Assembly (NCBI GenBank): GCA_907165065.1
Contig: OU015530.1
Coordinates: 51,186,465-51,250,464 of the forward strand
Source of the DNA: Caprimulgus europaeus
Taxonomy: Eukaryota > Chordata > Aves > Caprimulgiformes > Caprimulgidae
Length of the DNA: 64,000 bases
Direction of reading: 5' to 3'
Shown here: piece after piece, positions 35,161-48,542 of the stretch
How the letters are laid out: each line of letters begins with the position of its first letter
Position numbering within the stretch: the first letter of the stretch is position 1
Notes under the pieces: generated by a model
Told to the model about the DNA's origin: nothing
Databases searched by the model: none
The model's input: the letters and a program-made list of their open reading frames with translations, nothing else
Translations under genes and position numbers: made by a program

Positions 35161-38100
35161 CACACTTCTCCTTCCCTCCTCTTTGCTCCCTATGACCATG
35201 CCACTGCTCACCCAGATCTATTACTTTGAACCCTTTTTTTTTCTTTACTAACCAGGAGCTGCTGATGGGTCTTTTTTTCTGGGCTACGTGCTGCCTCTCC
35301 TGGAGTGGAATAGGCTGAGACCTCTCATTCAGAAAACAGAGACAGGTTGATTGGTGATGTTTTACCTCTCTCTGAAACTCAGGGTCTGTTATTTGGAGGC
35401 TTTTTCAAAAGCTATTCAGGCACTGTTAGCCTGAAATTGTATTTGCAATAACTTATTTCTGGAGCTTTTCTATTGTGCTGTCTGTGCTGGCAATTAATTA
35501 TTGAGGCAGCTTATTTACAGGCAGCACTTACTTTCTTCCAGCACCTCCAATGAGATGTGAATAGTAACATTTTTCGTTGCTGGCACAGAGAGGTAGATAT
35601 ATCCTCTTTCAGGTCAGGACTGTAATCTAAACAATAACTCTCTGAGAGATTCAACCTTAGTTTTTAAAAAAGAAAGAGTCAGAAATTCAGCCTTTGAAAT
35701 CACGTGTATTGGCCAGTACCCCAGGGCTTGTGTGTTGCTGCTTTTTTAAAGGTTTTCTTTTGTTTGCACTTTACATAAAAGCAAAGGATGTTCTCAGCTA
35801 TTCCCATGCTCCAAGGTTGTGGTCTCTATAGTTCTTGCATTGGAGCATTTTGCAGCAGACAGTTAAAAATGTGGCAAATGTGAGTCCCTCTTCCTCTCCC
35901 ATCCTCTGTCCCTGGGCAGGACACAAGTGCAGCGTTATCATTTGGTACTGGCAGTTCTGTTACCTTCCAACAGGTTGCATTTTGCTGTGCAGCTGCAGGC
36001 TGGGGACAGCGTGCTTCTCTTCTGTCCCTCCCCCAGCACACAACAGAGGCTGGACAGAAGAAAGCCCTTGTGAAGGTGTTTAGCATCAGCCCTGTCTACC
36101 CCAGAGCTTTGGATAATCTTCTGTCTCAGGCTGGGGGAAAAGGCAGGATCTTTTGCCTGGAAGGCTGGTGATGGAAGCCATCTGCAGTTCTTGTGGGATT
36201 GTACAGGTCAACATGACAAAGGTATGACCCGAGGTTTCCTTAAGAGCTCATTAAAAGTCAAAAACACACTGGAGTTTGTGATTTTTTTTCTTTTCCTTCA
36301 TGGTAAGTAGAAGCTGTCCTATAAAACCAGATCCAAACCAACCAAAACTCAACCTGTATGAGCACTGGCATTTTTTCTACTCTTCCTTCTTCTCCTACCC
36401 TTGTGTCTGTCTGCTTTACTTTGCTTAGAAACTTTATCCAAGCAGTCAAAAATATATCCCATTTGAGACACCAACTCTGCTCTTTATCTGCATTGTTACA
36501 GTTCCAGCAAGAGTCACAATGCTGATGAGGTCATGGCTGTAACCACATGCTGGACGTGCCCAGTTCTGCTCAGAGAGATTTAGGTGATGCCTCTACCCAT
36601 CACCTTCCCCACAGCCTGGTGGGATGGTAACCCCATGGTGAGCTCAGTACCAGGGTCTTGCTTCTGTGTCTGGCTTCCAAAATTGCCGTCAGGGACTTAC
36701 AGCTGGACACTGTATCTTCAGGAATAGACATATGGGCTGCTCTACAAACTCCCCACACATTCATGTACTTCCTTAATACATGAGTAAGAGCTTTGCAATT
36801 TGGCATGCCCAGATTCGGGAATGATGCCTCTCTCCTTTCTTCAGTCTGGTCTACCTTTATGTCCAAACCCATCACTGCAGTATTTAAGCTCCCTTAGTGC
36901 CCTGTTTTGGAGGAAAGCATGTGGGCCAATCATCAGCAGTAGGCAGGGCCAGGCAGATATTGCTCCAAACCAGCCATGTGTGCCTGCAAGCACTGCCAGG
37001 AGCATCTCACACTCCCAGCACCTGCACCAGGGCACGACCCAGTCACCTCGAGTCCACCTTCAACAAATCACTTGATTCTTCTCCCTGCCTGCTGCTGAAG
37101 TTGGTTGGGAGTGGAGCAGTAGGAAGGATAATGCTTTCCAAAATCCCAGACCTTTCCAAAAACCTTGGCCTTGCCTTGAGGGGCAATGCAGAGCAGCCCC
37201 TGGCACTCACCTGGAGCCTGGGCTGCCCAGCCTGTGCTTTCCAATGGTCCTTTTTCTTCCTTTGCCTGATGCTTTTGGCAAGGAGAAGCACATTAAAGCA
37301 AGATGCCCAAGGCCTTTCCCGTCCCACTTTTCAAAATAACAGCTGTCTCCTTAGAAGGCTCTTTCTCACTCAAGGAAACATCAGTTTTATCCTGTATTTT
37401 GTTCCCCCACAGCTGTGGCTCTGAGCTCTGGCACCTAGAGGACAAGGGACCACAGGGTATGTGTGTTTGCACTGCTCCAGCGCCGTACCTGACACTTTGG
37501 CACCCAGCTTGACCCTCTGCTGAAGCAAGTCCAGAGGCTGTTCTCTCTCCCTGCATTTTAAAGATGTGCTTGAAAATCAGACAAAAGCTGCCCATGGTGT
37601 CCTAAGGAGACAGATGCTGGAGAAAGTCCCCTGATGCTTTTGGACAAGCAGGAGGAGAAGCAAATTGTTCCCAACTTTTGCTGAAGTCCAGAAGCACACA
37701 CTGCAAAAGAAGTGTTTTCTGAAGAAGGAGGTTCAGCTTTCTCTCACTGCCTGCACATCTTCACAGCCATCCTTGGCTCAAATCCCCTCGAAAACTACAA
37801 GGATAGTGCTGTGCACAGATGAAGAGCAAGATTAGGCAACTGGGTTTCAGGCCCCCAATTCCTTACCGTTAGCTACCCTCTCTCACCTCCTGCACTCAAG
37901 CACATCTCTGAATCCAGGCTGCTCCTGGAGGTGAGCAAGGACCATCTGGGAAAGAAGCACTCACTATATAAATTCTTTCAAGTCCATCTCTGCTGCAAAT
38001 ATGTGTCCAGCTTATGTGACTTGCTTTGAAATTTGCTCCAGTGATTTATACCCACAGGGAGGAGCAACCTGACCTGGAGAAAGAGGTTTGCCTTCATCTG

Positions 38101-41100
38101 TGTGTGCCCAGAGATGCCAGGGTTTAATGTCTGTGAAGTGGCTGGGGTTTCAAAGCCATGCTGGAAATGTTTAAATAAATAAACAGTGGGGTTGGTGTTT
38201 CCCTGTCCTAATAGATCTGAAAAGGGCAGGCTCCAGTGCCCACTGAAATCACCATGTGTCCCCAGTGATGTGGGCCGTGGTCCAGGCTGAAAGTGAATGT
38301 GCTGGGGTTATCCAGCAGCTGTGGGAGATGCTGACACGTTATCATAACTGATTAACAGCATCCATCAACGCCTGATTAAAATGAGCAGAAATGGTTTTTC
38401 TTCCTCTGCAGCAGAAGAGCTCTCTTACACAGAAAGTGCTTCTCTTAATTACCACTCTGTAAACCCTCAGTGAGACAGAGCAGCAGCATTGTAGCTTAAT
38501 TCCTCTCTGCTGTAATAACCTTCCAATTTCACAAGTGTGTAAGGCAGGATAATAGGTGTGGGTTTTGGTGGTTTGTTTTTTTCCCTTTCATTTGTATCAG
38601 AAGTGTCCTTCATCCAGTAATGGAATTGCAGAAGATGTAGACAAAAGGACGGCTATTCTTGCAGCAATTAGAGGCAGAGCCGTGCTGTAATCTTTGCAGA
38701 GTGGGGGAGTTCAGGTTGAGATTGCAGATCCAGCTTTCACAGCTGGCTTGTTTCTATTATCAGCTCCTCTGAGCTCCCTCTGTAAATTCTAGGTGAACCC
38801 TTGGCATGACTGACGTCAGTGACAAAGCTCCCATTTGCTTCAATAGGTCAACATTTTTTCTACTGTTTTTCCTTTTTTTAAAATGTCATTACATGTTTAA
38901 TTTGAATAGATAAAGTTACTTTTTAAAGTGTTTGCAGCATAGGTACCTCAACCACTTAAAGAAGTGTGTCAGTGGGCACCCGAGAAAGTGTCACATTATT
39001 GCAAGAGCTGATTGTGACAAGGAATCCTGTAGGAAACTTAGGCATGGCTGGCACTTGTACACAATAAAAACAGTAAAAGGGCACATATTGAATAGGGGGG
39101 AGTGTCTAATGCTGTATGGTGAGATTTGGGCAGGACTTGAATCATGTGAGGGGGAGAAAGGGATGGACAGATTCGGTTAGAACATGCTATGCCCCTGAAA
39201 TGATAGCAAGCACTCACCAGAAGATTTTGAAGAATTTCTGTAAATCAAAATTAAAAGTGCGTTTTGGCCGGGATAAATACAAGAGAGTGAAGATAAAATA
39301 TAAAACAACTGCAAGAGAGTGAAGGTAAAATATAAAAGAACAGCAGTTGCAGGAGGGACTGGGGAGTAGGTGTAGGGGGAGAGAGGAGCAGGAGTTGCCC
39401 TGCGCATCCTCCTTGCTCTGCTGGCAAATGCAAGAAGTGGGAAGCAAATCTTCATAGTGGTTTTCTATCTGCCTGCTGGGTTAAGAAGGAATTATTTCAG
39501 CTCAGCCTGAAGACTGGTGTGAAAGCAGGACAGATGAGCACCATGGCATCTTGCACCATGGTCCCGTCAGTGGGGATGTGCTGCAGTGACACAAAGGCTG
39601 CACCCAAACATCAGGGATTCTTCCAGGACAAAACCCAACAGAGCCAGTGAAAACCAGAAAATCCCTTTTGCTCTTAAAAGTTGTTTTTTTTCTCCTTCCA
39701 TTGAGAATGGTATAAACTGCTGGGAAAGACTGGTTTAACAAGCCAAGGCAATGGTGGAGAGGTGAGTGGAGGATGTGGAGGCAGGGGCAGGAGGAGGGAC
39801 AGGCACAAGTGGAGATGTGGTGCAGGGTGAGAAGGCTGGGAAGGTGCCCACTCTTCTGCAGTGGGTGATGGGAACTTGGAGAGCCCAGTGTGTGAGGCAG
39901 AGATAAATGCTGACAAAAGCCTCAAGCATTAGTATCAGCAATTTGAGCCTTCCTGTACTGTTGCTACAAGAGGAAAGGAACGTCTACCTGTGCCAAAGTG
40001 GTTTTACCTGGTGGGTTTTGACAAGGAGAATCAGTACTGCTTTCCACATTTGTGGGGACCAATGCTCGGACAAGCCTGGAGGTGGTGAAGGATCTCCAAA
40101 AAGCTGAGAGCAGATCTATAAGCTGTACTCAGTTACCTGAATCCCAGCCTCCCCAAAAACATCCCCAATCTTTAGCTACATATTTCTGGATGTGTTCTTC
40201 CAGACAGCAAGTCAAACAAATCCAATTCCAAACCAAAGAGCTGGGGCAATCTGGCAAGGTGCATCTCCATTCATCTCTCAGTCCAGCTCAGGAATATGTT
40301 TTTGGAACCATAATCCCAATTGTCTTCACTTACCATACTGGTTCTCATCAAAAAGGGTCTTGGGGCACATGTGTGAAATATGTCCAACATCCCTTGCAAA
40401 TATACATGTAAGTGTGAAATTCTTTGCAGTGTTGCAAAGAGAAGACCCGTTTAGTGCAGCCAAAAACTTTCCCAGTGTGGCAGACTGAGGTTTGTTCCCA
40501 GCCAAGGTTCACCTTGAAGGTTTTGTGCAAATGAGGAAATGAACAGCCCAGAAAAAGCAAAAGCAGAAATGGCTCTGTGATCACTTTTATCCAATTCTGT
40601 TAAGAACATATTTTAGTCAGCCATGTACAAGACACAAGAGACTCAAAAAAACCCCCAAACAAAACCAAAACCCAAAACCAAACAAAACCAAACAAACCTC
40701 AGACAGACAAAGCCAATTTTATCCCCCAGAAGAAGAAGAGGCTGCTGCAGCCTGATAGGAAATGTGGCTCCCCAGGGAGATGCCTGGAGGAGAGACCATG
40801 CTCTGAACAGTGGCTCTGGCTTAGCACAGTATCAAAATGTTAAGGTTGCTAAAAGTCACTTAATAGCCCCCAAGCCCAAATAATGTGTAATTGGTTTTCT
40901 CTGTAGGTTTTTGATTGGTGATTTTGATGAGTAAAATCAGCCAGCTAGAAAATCTCACCTTAAATTCACAGGGGCAACTATTAATTTCTGGATGCCCTGC
41001 CTAAGAAAACTTACAGCCCACAGCTCAGTGACTCGTCTCCTCCCTTCCTTCTCTCCAGCTGCTTGCTCCTGAATCACCATCATTTGAAAACTTCCAGAGG

Positions 41101-44100
41101 AAAAAACCTGCAAAGATTTTCCTGTTTTCTCTTCTTTGCTCTCATTCCTAGACATGGTGTCTTTTTAACATTTAATTGTTCTAATTGCCTAATTATCTGT
41201 CTCACACAATCACGATTTGCAGCTGTAAAATGTTCTTTAGCTTCTAGATTAACATCTCATTCAATTGCTCTCATAGAAAGCAAGGTGAAGCTGTTTTGCT
41301 TGGAGGAGAGACCAAGACCCCAAGACCTTATGGGTCACATCTCTGTGTTCCACTGCTGCAGGCTGGCAGAGGTGAAGGGGGAAAGTTTGGGTGCAATAAG
41401 CAGGAGACAACTTCAGTATCCCTTTGGCTCCTGGCAGAGCCAGACCTCCCTGTGCAACATTTTGGGGGTCTACCATCCGTAGGGATGCAGGCACAAGCTG
41501 CTCAGGTCTTAAAGAGACGTCCCAGCAGGAGTAATTCCAGAGATGCAACAACATGAGAGCAGGCAGAGCTGAGGTCTGTCATTCCTTTGTCTTCTCAATA
41601 AACTTGATATCCAGCTAAATACCCAATGTTCCCCTTCAGCAGTTCCTGAGGGTTTCATTAAGCATTTAAGGGACTTTGGACTTGTATGATTTAACTTGTT
41701 TGAGTCTGAATCATGAGCTTCTGCACCACAGCATGACAGGGTAAGTTAGTGTGGATCTTAGCCTGATGATTCTCCAAAAACAGGAAAGTTGGTTGAATCT
41801 GTCTTATTATTTTTCATTACTCTGTTCCTATCTGTGTTGGGAAATGGGACGTTATCAGCACAAATGGCAGCAGACCTGTGGGACTGGAAGTGCTGAACAC
41901 GGCTCATCCCAGCAGCAGGGACATCTCCCCAGATAACCCACATCAACTGAACTGTTAAACAACCATAATCCAGCAGTCACTGATGGTTTTGTGATGCTTT
42001 TAAAGAGCAGAGTGTTTATCTGCTCTGATTGTGCAGCGGGCGGTGTTCAGCTGAGGACAGAAGAGGTGTTTGCTGCTTTCCCTCTATATATGATCGAAGT
42101 TAAAACTGTCAGAGGTGCACATAGAAAAGTGTCTGCTTATAGTACTCTGCAGAGTTAGAAAGTTATGAAGTTTGAAAGCAGACAACCTCCATATGTTCGT
42201 ACTCTGACTGAAAGCCTGGGAATTGCTAGTCTGCGTTTCTTGCAGTAGGCTTTCCACATTTATTTTTTCCTTGGTCACATCTAGACTCAATGTATATGTA
42301 TTAGATTTACTGAGCTTTTACCATAAAGGTGCAGAGAATCTCTGGCTCATAATTATGGGGTTTGAAGTGGTAGAGTGTGGTAGAGACATGAATATGGCAA
42401 GTGCCAGCAAATGCACTTAAAGTGTGAGCAAGTGTTCAATCCTGGAGAGACATATGGCAGGTGGGTTTGTTTTTCAATGTTTTCCATCTCTCTTTCAAGA
42501 ACATTATGACTTATAAGTTAAACAAGTCGCAGCACAAATACAACAACACTCTGCTTTGTGGCTTCTGTTTGTGGAAGCTGACCCATAAACCTTGCAGCCT
42601 GGGAGTGCTCAGCACATGAGCAATGCCCGTGCCAGGATATGACTCGAACATGGAGAAAGGGCAATGCTCATATGTACAAAATACGTAAAAATTTAAAACT
42701 ATCCTCAGAGTGACAGAGAGCTGCATCTGGAGGATTTGAAATTCCAGTGAGGATTTCCCTGGCCATGCCCATGCCTTAAGGCAGCCCCGTGTCCTGTGTA
42801 AATGAAATGCTGGAGCCCAGACCTGCCTATTCACCAGGGTGTGTGGGGATGAGAGGTTGTACAAGAAGCCTTTTGCTGCAACACTGGCACTTTTTTGTTG
42901 CATGAACACGCACTGAATGACCTCTTGAACACTCTAAATGTCTCTCCCCCTCTTCGGGAGGACCAGGCTCATTCATCTCCAGGAACATGAGACCTCTGGT
43001 CTTGAACCATCACTGCTGACGTTGCTCCTCTCTTTCTGTACCAGCCCTGTGCAAGGACTGAGGTTACTTGATGCATGCAGAGCCAAGCCTGGATTTAGAG
43101 CTGGACCTCTTGCTGTCACACTGCTCAGTCCAAAGTCCCTGATTAGGAAAATGAGACCCTCAGCTGCTCTGAAATGTGAGTCAGCTCCAGAAAATTTACT
43201 TCTATTACTCTTTTTATTCTATTCATGGGAAAGGAGGGAGAAGGTAGAGCTGGAGGGAGAGCCAGATGGTATAGCCAGGGAGCTGCACCTCTTGGGGACT
43301 GTGAATGGGTGTCAGAGTGCATGTGACAATCCCTCTTTCAATGATACCCTTGTGCAGCATCACAGGTCCTACTTGTGGAGCTTCATGAAGCATAGCCCAG
43401 CATCAGAAAGACTCCTGCAGGACTGAGCTGTATGACAGCCATGGAATGTGTGTGGTGGGAAATGTCTGAGCTACTGGCCTTGCAGAAAACCCCAGGATAC
43501 ACCAGGGTATTGACTGAGAAGCTTCTCCTGCAGCTTGCCAGTTGGTTGCATCAGCCCCATCATCTGCTGGTGGTGGCTGTGTGCTTGGGTGGAGGACAAC
43601 CAGCCCAGGGGAGATGGGGCATGAAGCAGGGCACACCGTACTCATCTGGTTTCAAGGAGGATGGGGACACTCTGTGATATCATTGCTGCAGGCTCTGGGG
43701 ATATGTAGGGCTGATCCAGGCTGTTCCCTGGGCTGTGCAAACATAGAACATACAACTCCATGGTACTAGATTTATCAGAGCTATTTCAAGAGCCCATTTT
43801 CAGACCCACTTTGGTTTTGGTGCTGTGCAAAAGTTCCCCTGAGATTCACATTCCATCCTAGAAGAAAATGCCAGTTCCCAAAACATTTGGGGAACACTTA
43901 TGCCTAACAAAAAGACCCAAAAAACAAACACCCAAACAACAAAACCCCAACAACATTAAAGAGATTCACTGCTTTGGAAATGGTTTGTTAGTCTATTAAG
44001 GATGAAAAAAAATCTTTCTGAAGTTGGTGCCTGAGCAGCACTTATATCTCAATTATCCCCATGTTGCATCGCTGTGCATGAGATTATGAGCTAACGCGTT

Positions 44101-44400
44101 TTCTATGTCTTCTTCAGCACAAGTTTAAGAGCAACATTTATCTCTGGTCATGTCAATTCTTTGGTCAACTCAGCAGCAGAGGTGAAGCTTGCCCTCTACT
44201 AAAGAGGCTGAGTGATTTATTGATTAAGAGCAGGGAAATCTGAAGCTTTATTCAAGAGGCCCTGGTGGGAAATTTACATGAAAATTTCATGCTGCTCACT
44301 TGCAGGATCCCTGCCTGGCAGCGGGTGCCCTTCCCTGCCGGCTGCCCTTTCCCTTACTGCAGGGAGCAGCATCACTTTGCTTCAGCAAACCCTGTAATAG
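35161..44400. other. Long intergenic stretch, no gene seen
   Basis: About 9 kb without a recognisable exon, RNA gene or transposon. Minor features are AC-rich low complexity at 40645-40705 and 43916-43955, and a consensus cAMP-response palindrome TGACGTCA at 38811-38818. Open frames such as 36897-37424 and 42938-43426 show no family motif. Confidence 0.5.
38811..38818. promoter_or_regulatory. CRE-like palindrome TGACGTCA
   Basis: An exact consensus CREB/ATF site in non-repetitive sequence. One such octamer is expected by chance about once per 65 kb, so this is weak evidence for function. Confidence 0.2.
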
Positions 44401-44470
44401 AAATATAACATGCAGAGTGATTTTGGGTTTTGTTGCTGGTTTGTTTGTTTGTTTGTTTTGCAAAAACCAT

Positions 44471-44658
44471 GGGACCAGGAAGCTGTTGTCTATTTAAAAA
44501 AAGAGCTGAACTTTGAAGATCATGAAGACCAAAAAGGCCTTTTGACAGCTCTGGCGATGTTGAAACTTCAGGATTTTACTCTGCTCCCATTAAAGATCGT
44601 AAAAAAGCTCCTACAGACTTTGGAGGTGCAGGAAAGCAGCTTCCCAGTTCTGGAGTAA
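44471..44658 (+). CDS. Candidate terminal exon of an unrecognised gene
   Basis: The open frame to the TAA at 44656-44658 encodes WDQEAVVYLKKELNFEDHED, then a Leu/Lys-rich helical segment including LLTALAMLKLQDF and LPLKIVKKLLQTLEV, ending SSFPVLE. A TTTG-rich pyrimidine tract (44435-44460) lies upstream, with an AG at about 44479 that could be an acceptor, and AATAAA follows 49 nt after the stop (44707-44712). Coding frame, short 3' UTR and poly(A) signal together look like the last exon of a gene or a retrocopy. I do not recognise the family and found no partner exon upstream. The frame from the first ATG (44410) runs through the low-complexity tract and probably is not the real start. Could be chance; it lies in an otherwise gene-free interval. 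Confidence 0.35.
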
Positions 44659-44706
44659 TGGAGTGGACCAAGATGGTCTAATGTATCTCTGGTGTCTGGA
44701 CACGGA

Positions 44707-44712
44707 AATAAA
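44707..44712 (+). terminator. Poly(A) signal downstream of the candidate exon
   Basis: AATAAA 49 nt after the stop of the 44471-44658 frame, followed by a T/G-rich run (TTTGGGTTTATTTT). Confidence 0.35.
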
Positions 44713-46404
44713 TTTGGGTTTATTTTACAGAGTTGGGCTTCAGATCTTCAGATAGGATTTGCTGAAAGTCTGGTCACTCTTGCATTTTATCCGACTTTGT
44801 CCTGCATGCTTGGCTAAAGGCATTGCAGGCATTAGCCAGGCTAAATCCCTTTCCTGGGGTGTGCTAACCTCTATTCCAGACAATATTATTTGTCTTGTTT
44901 CACAAAGGATATGGGGACCTCAAACCCATGTGTCTTCAGGACGGAAAGCCTGGGGTGGTTTCAAATGGTGGTTCCTTGCTGGAGAGGTTACTCAAACTCC
45001 TGGGCTTCACTGTTTAAGCTGGGCTTCATTGTTTAAGCAAGTCTAACTTGTGTCCTGCGTGGAGAATGAATGCATGAGTGCAAGCTTTTGTGATCGTTGC
45101 TTTAATTATTGTTTCAACAGCCCCTCAGAGTGAGATGCTGAAGCAGAGACACCTCCAAGGTTCGTAGGTGACTGCATATAACCTCTCTGAGCAACACCAC
45201 TGAGCTGTCTGCATCCTTCTCTTTGTGGGGCTCAAGGCTTTAGGATATATTAAGGGAGTGGTAATTTTTCTTCCTGTTGTTGGTGCTCCCAGTGCTCCCT
45301 GTGCCAGCTGCCCCAGGGACCTGGTCAGCAACTGCGCTGCTGAAACTCCTGAGTAATTGATACCTTCTAAAATTGCACCTTGGAAGCAGTTGACTGGCTC
45401 CTGCAACGAGCTCCTGAATAATTGAAGCAATATTTGTGGGTTTTGCACTGAAGTACTAACAGCTGTGGTATGTTTTGATATTTATGAAGCCCAATAAATT
45501 ATGGATTAGTCAGTGCAGTGAGCCCAGCGTGATGCTTATTACTGCTGGAGTGCTGGAGCTGATGGTGTGCTATTCATCCCATTTTACTTACATTGTGTGG
45601 CTGAGTATGACTGGTGTCTATTACTGGACTTAATAGAGCTTGCTCTCAGGTTTAAGTTCCAGTCCCCATGAGTCAAAAATGTGTTTTAATTTGTTCTTCA
45701 CTCCACAGATTTTAGGAAGACATGCTGGGACTATATTTCAGGGTCACAGGGCATCACATTGACTCACAGATGTGGAGATGATTGTTTCTATGGCAATGGA
45801 TATGTGCACTAGCAGAATTAGCAGCAAGTCTTGGCATTAAACTGGAAATTATACAAAATCCAATCTTCTTTGCAAGCCGATCTATGGGTAAATATCATAT
45901 ATCTTCTCTGGGATGCTTCATTCATTGCACAAACTTTTCTTCATAACTGAGCCAGCTCTTGTGAGATTAAACTCTTCACTCCACTTTATATTATGTGGGA
46001 AAATTTTGTTTCATGGGTGAAAACATTATCACTTTGCAGATGATCTGAACAAGCTGCCCGCTGGGAAGGGATAGGGATGGAGGAAATAACCGTTGGGAGC
46101 AGCAGATGGCATCCTACCACTCAAAAGCTTTCCTGGTGTTGTAAAATATAATAAATATATAATAGCGAGTGTCTGTGATCTGCTTATAGCTGCAGTAAGC
46201 AATTTGGTAGAAAACTGAGGGGTTTGTTCATTTCTTAAAAGTCATTCCTTTACAAATCTAATAACTTTCTTTGTTTACTTTCCCTGTCTCCTTGGGTGAA
46301 AAGAGATACCTATAGCTGATCTGCTCACCCAGATCCACCTTGTCCATGCAGCCTGTGCAATGTGTGTACCCTGGAAGTGGGAAGCTGGCTGGATTAATTG
46401 TGCC
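44713..46404. other. Intergenic, no gene seen
   Basis: No supported feature. Confidence 0.5.
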
Positions 46405-47130
46405 CTAAAACACAAATACAGGCTGAGTGGAGAATGGATCTAGAGCAGCCTTGAAAAGAAGGACTTGGGGGTACCGATGGATAAGCTTAACATGAGCCAG
46501 CAAGGTGCGATCACAGCCCAGAATGCCAGGCATATCATGGGCTTCATCAAGAGAAGCGTGGCCAGGAAGTCGAAGGGGGTGATTCTCCCCCTCTACTCTG
46601 CTCTCATAAGGCCCCACCTGGAGTGCTGTGTCCAGTTCTGGAGTCCCCAACGCAAGAAGGACATGGAGACACTGGAGCAAGTCCAGAGGAGGCCACAAGG
46701 ATGATGCAAGGGCTGGAGCACCTCTCCTGTGCGGACAGGCTGAGAGAGTTGGGGCTGTTCAGCCTGGAGAAGAGAAGGCTCTGGGGTAGACCTTATAGAG
46801 GCCTTCCAGTACCTGAAGGGGCTAAGGAGGGACTTTTGACAAGGGCAGGAAGTGATAGAACAAGGAGTAATGGCTTTAAACTGGAAGAGGGGAGGTTTAG
46901 ATTGGATATTAGGAAGAAATTTTTTCCTGTGAGGGAGGTGAGACACTGGAACAGGTTGCCCAGGGAAGTTGTGGCTGCTCCTCCCTGGAAGTGTTCACAG
47001 CCAGGTTGGATGGGGCTTTGAGCAACCTGGTCTAGTGGAAGGTGTCCCTGCTCGCTGTAGAGGGGGTTGGAGCGAGATGACCTTTAAAGATCCCTTCTAA
47101 CCCAGACCATTCTATGATTCTATAATTCTA
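46405..47130 (+). mobile_element. CR1 LINE 3' fragment
   Basis: ORF2 C-terminal blocks in order: VPMDKLNMSQQGAITAQNAR, GFIKRSVARKSKGVILPLYS, RPHLECCVQFWSPQRKKDME, then in a shifted frame [37 protein letters not shown] and [13 protein letters not shown]. It ends with ATTCTATG, ATTCTATA and a partial octamer at 47109-47130. Related to the group at 9600-11261 (QYLKG and LEEGRFRLD signature) rather than to the 1546/30278 group. Confidence 0.93.
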
Positions 47131-48379
47131 AAGCACATATTAGTCTCCTGTAAAAAAAGCTGTGAAGAGAGCCTAGATTGGATGTCTCGGCTGCAGAGAT
47201 GTTCTACATTTCACTCCACAAAATGAGCTGACACTTGTCCAGAAAAAAACTGCAGCACTCTCACTTTTTCTTAAAAGCCGGTGCAGAAGTGCCCAGAACA
47301 GGTAACTCAGAGGCTCTGCAGGCAAAGCGAGCCCTTGCATCCAGTCAAATGCTTCAGACAGGGATTCCTTCCTCTTTGCTTTATTTTCTGAAGGTGCTGA
47401 GTGAGGGAATGAAGAATATCTTGTCTTTAAAACCCATGTAGGGAAGGGCAGTGTTTTTCCAAATGTTCCTTGTTGAGTCAGAGTTGCAGATTTTGTCAAG
47501 GAAATTTGGGCTGAGTTTCTGGTTGCAATTGCTGTGTTGCATGATAAATTGTTTACTGTCTGCCACCAGAGGCAAGTGAGAAAAGTTTCTCCCATCCCAA
47601 TTTCTTTGTAAATTATGCAATTATAGGAATCATCATGGCAAAAAATAAAAGTCTACTGGATCATAGATAAATCCTATGCAGTTAATGAGGTTTGAATTTA
47701 ATGTTTCCAGGGCTTCTACCTTCCAAAAATGCCTCTTCAAGAAGAACTGCAGCCCACTGTGCAGAGTCAATAAGGATGAAAAATGCTGAAGTAGCACTGG
47801 GTCTGGTTTCCACTCAAAGCTGGGATGTTGGTTGCTCCTTTCCCCTACAACACCATCACCAACAGCAGCTGACAAACACCTTGTTGCCAGCACTGGTACT
47901 GATAGCCTAGAAGAGGTGTTTTGTGTTCCTGTTATTACACCAGACCCTCTCTGGCTTTCAGTGCAATTCCTTGCATCGCTGACATGTGGTTACTGCTCCC
48001 GTTGCCACCACTGATTTCCTCACTGACCATTAACTTTCATGAACACAAGGTGAAGAATAAAATTGCAGGCACGGCTGGCAGCTTTTGGCTGAGAATATGC
48101 CACTTTCTGTTCCCCTTCAGCACTCTCAGCATCACCATGGGTGCAGTGCTTCTTGCTTCTGGCAGCCCCAGGCGTGCATCTGCGGTGAGCAGCTCGGAGC
48201 CTCTGCCCTGGGGGAGCAGCAGGAGCCAGATCTCAGCTATTTTCAACTAACTTTGATTTCTAGACTCCTAAAGATTTCCCACTGAGGCTCGCTAGCTAAT
48301 AAATTTAAGCTTCTTGGTGTTAGGCTTGCTTTTCTCATCTGCCTTTTGTGGACCTCTCTTAGTACACAGACTGAAAATG
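47131..48379. other. Intergenic, no gene seen
   Basis: No supported feature. Confidence 0.5.
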
Positions 48380-48542
48380 TCTGAGGTGGAGTCCTCATCC
48401 CTGGAGGAATTTAAGAGTAGTCCAGACATAGTGCTGAAGGACATAGTTTAGTGGGGGACTTGTCAGTGTGAGGTTAATGATTGGACTCAATGATCTTAAA
48501 GGTCTTTTCCAGTCTAGGCAACTTGGTGATTCTGTTTCTGTG
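48380..48542 (+). mobile_element. Old CR1 3' UTR fragment
   Basis: Matches in order the 3' end of an older CR1: 'gtggagtcctcatccctgga', 'ggacatagtttagtggggg', 'cagtgtgaggttaatgattg', 'gactcaatgatcttaaagg' and 'tcttttccagtctaggcaac', with decayed octamers GATTCTGTTTCTGTG at the end. Confidence 0.85.

Noticed and set aside
34923-35229. Open frames reading Ile-His-Pro-Ser or Gly-Trp-Met-Asp repeats
   Set aside because: Translation of the CATC tetranucleotide array.
36897-37424. 175-residue plus-strand frame
   Set aside because: No motif or compositional signature, overlapped by antisense frames of similar length; no splice or poly(A) context.
40640-40710. AC-rich tract resembling a repeat array
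   Set aside because: Irregular low-complexity sequence without a fixed unit; similar tracts at 43916-43955 and 49922-49976.
47921-48250. Frame containing GAVLLASGSPRRAS, reminiscent of the Maf/ASMTL nucleotide-pyrophosphatase start
   Set aside because: Only this short stretch matches; the rest does not, there is no supporting exon, and the frame ends within about 40 codons.
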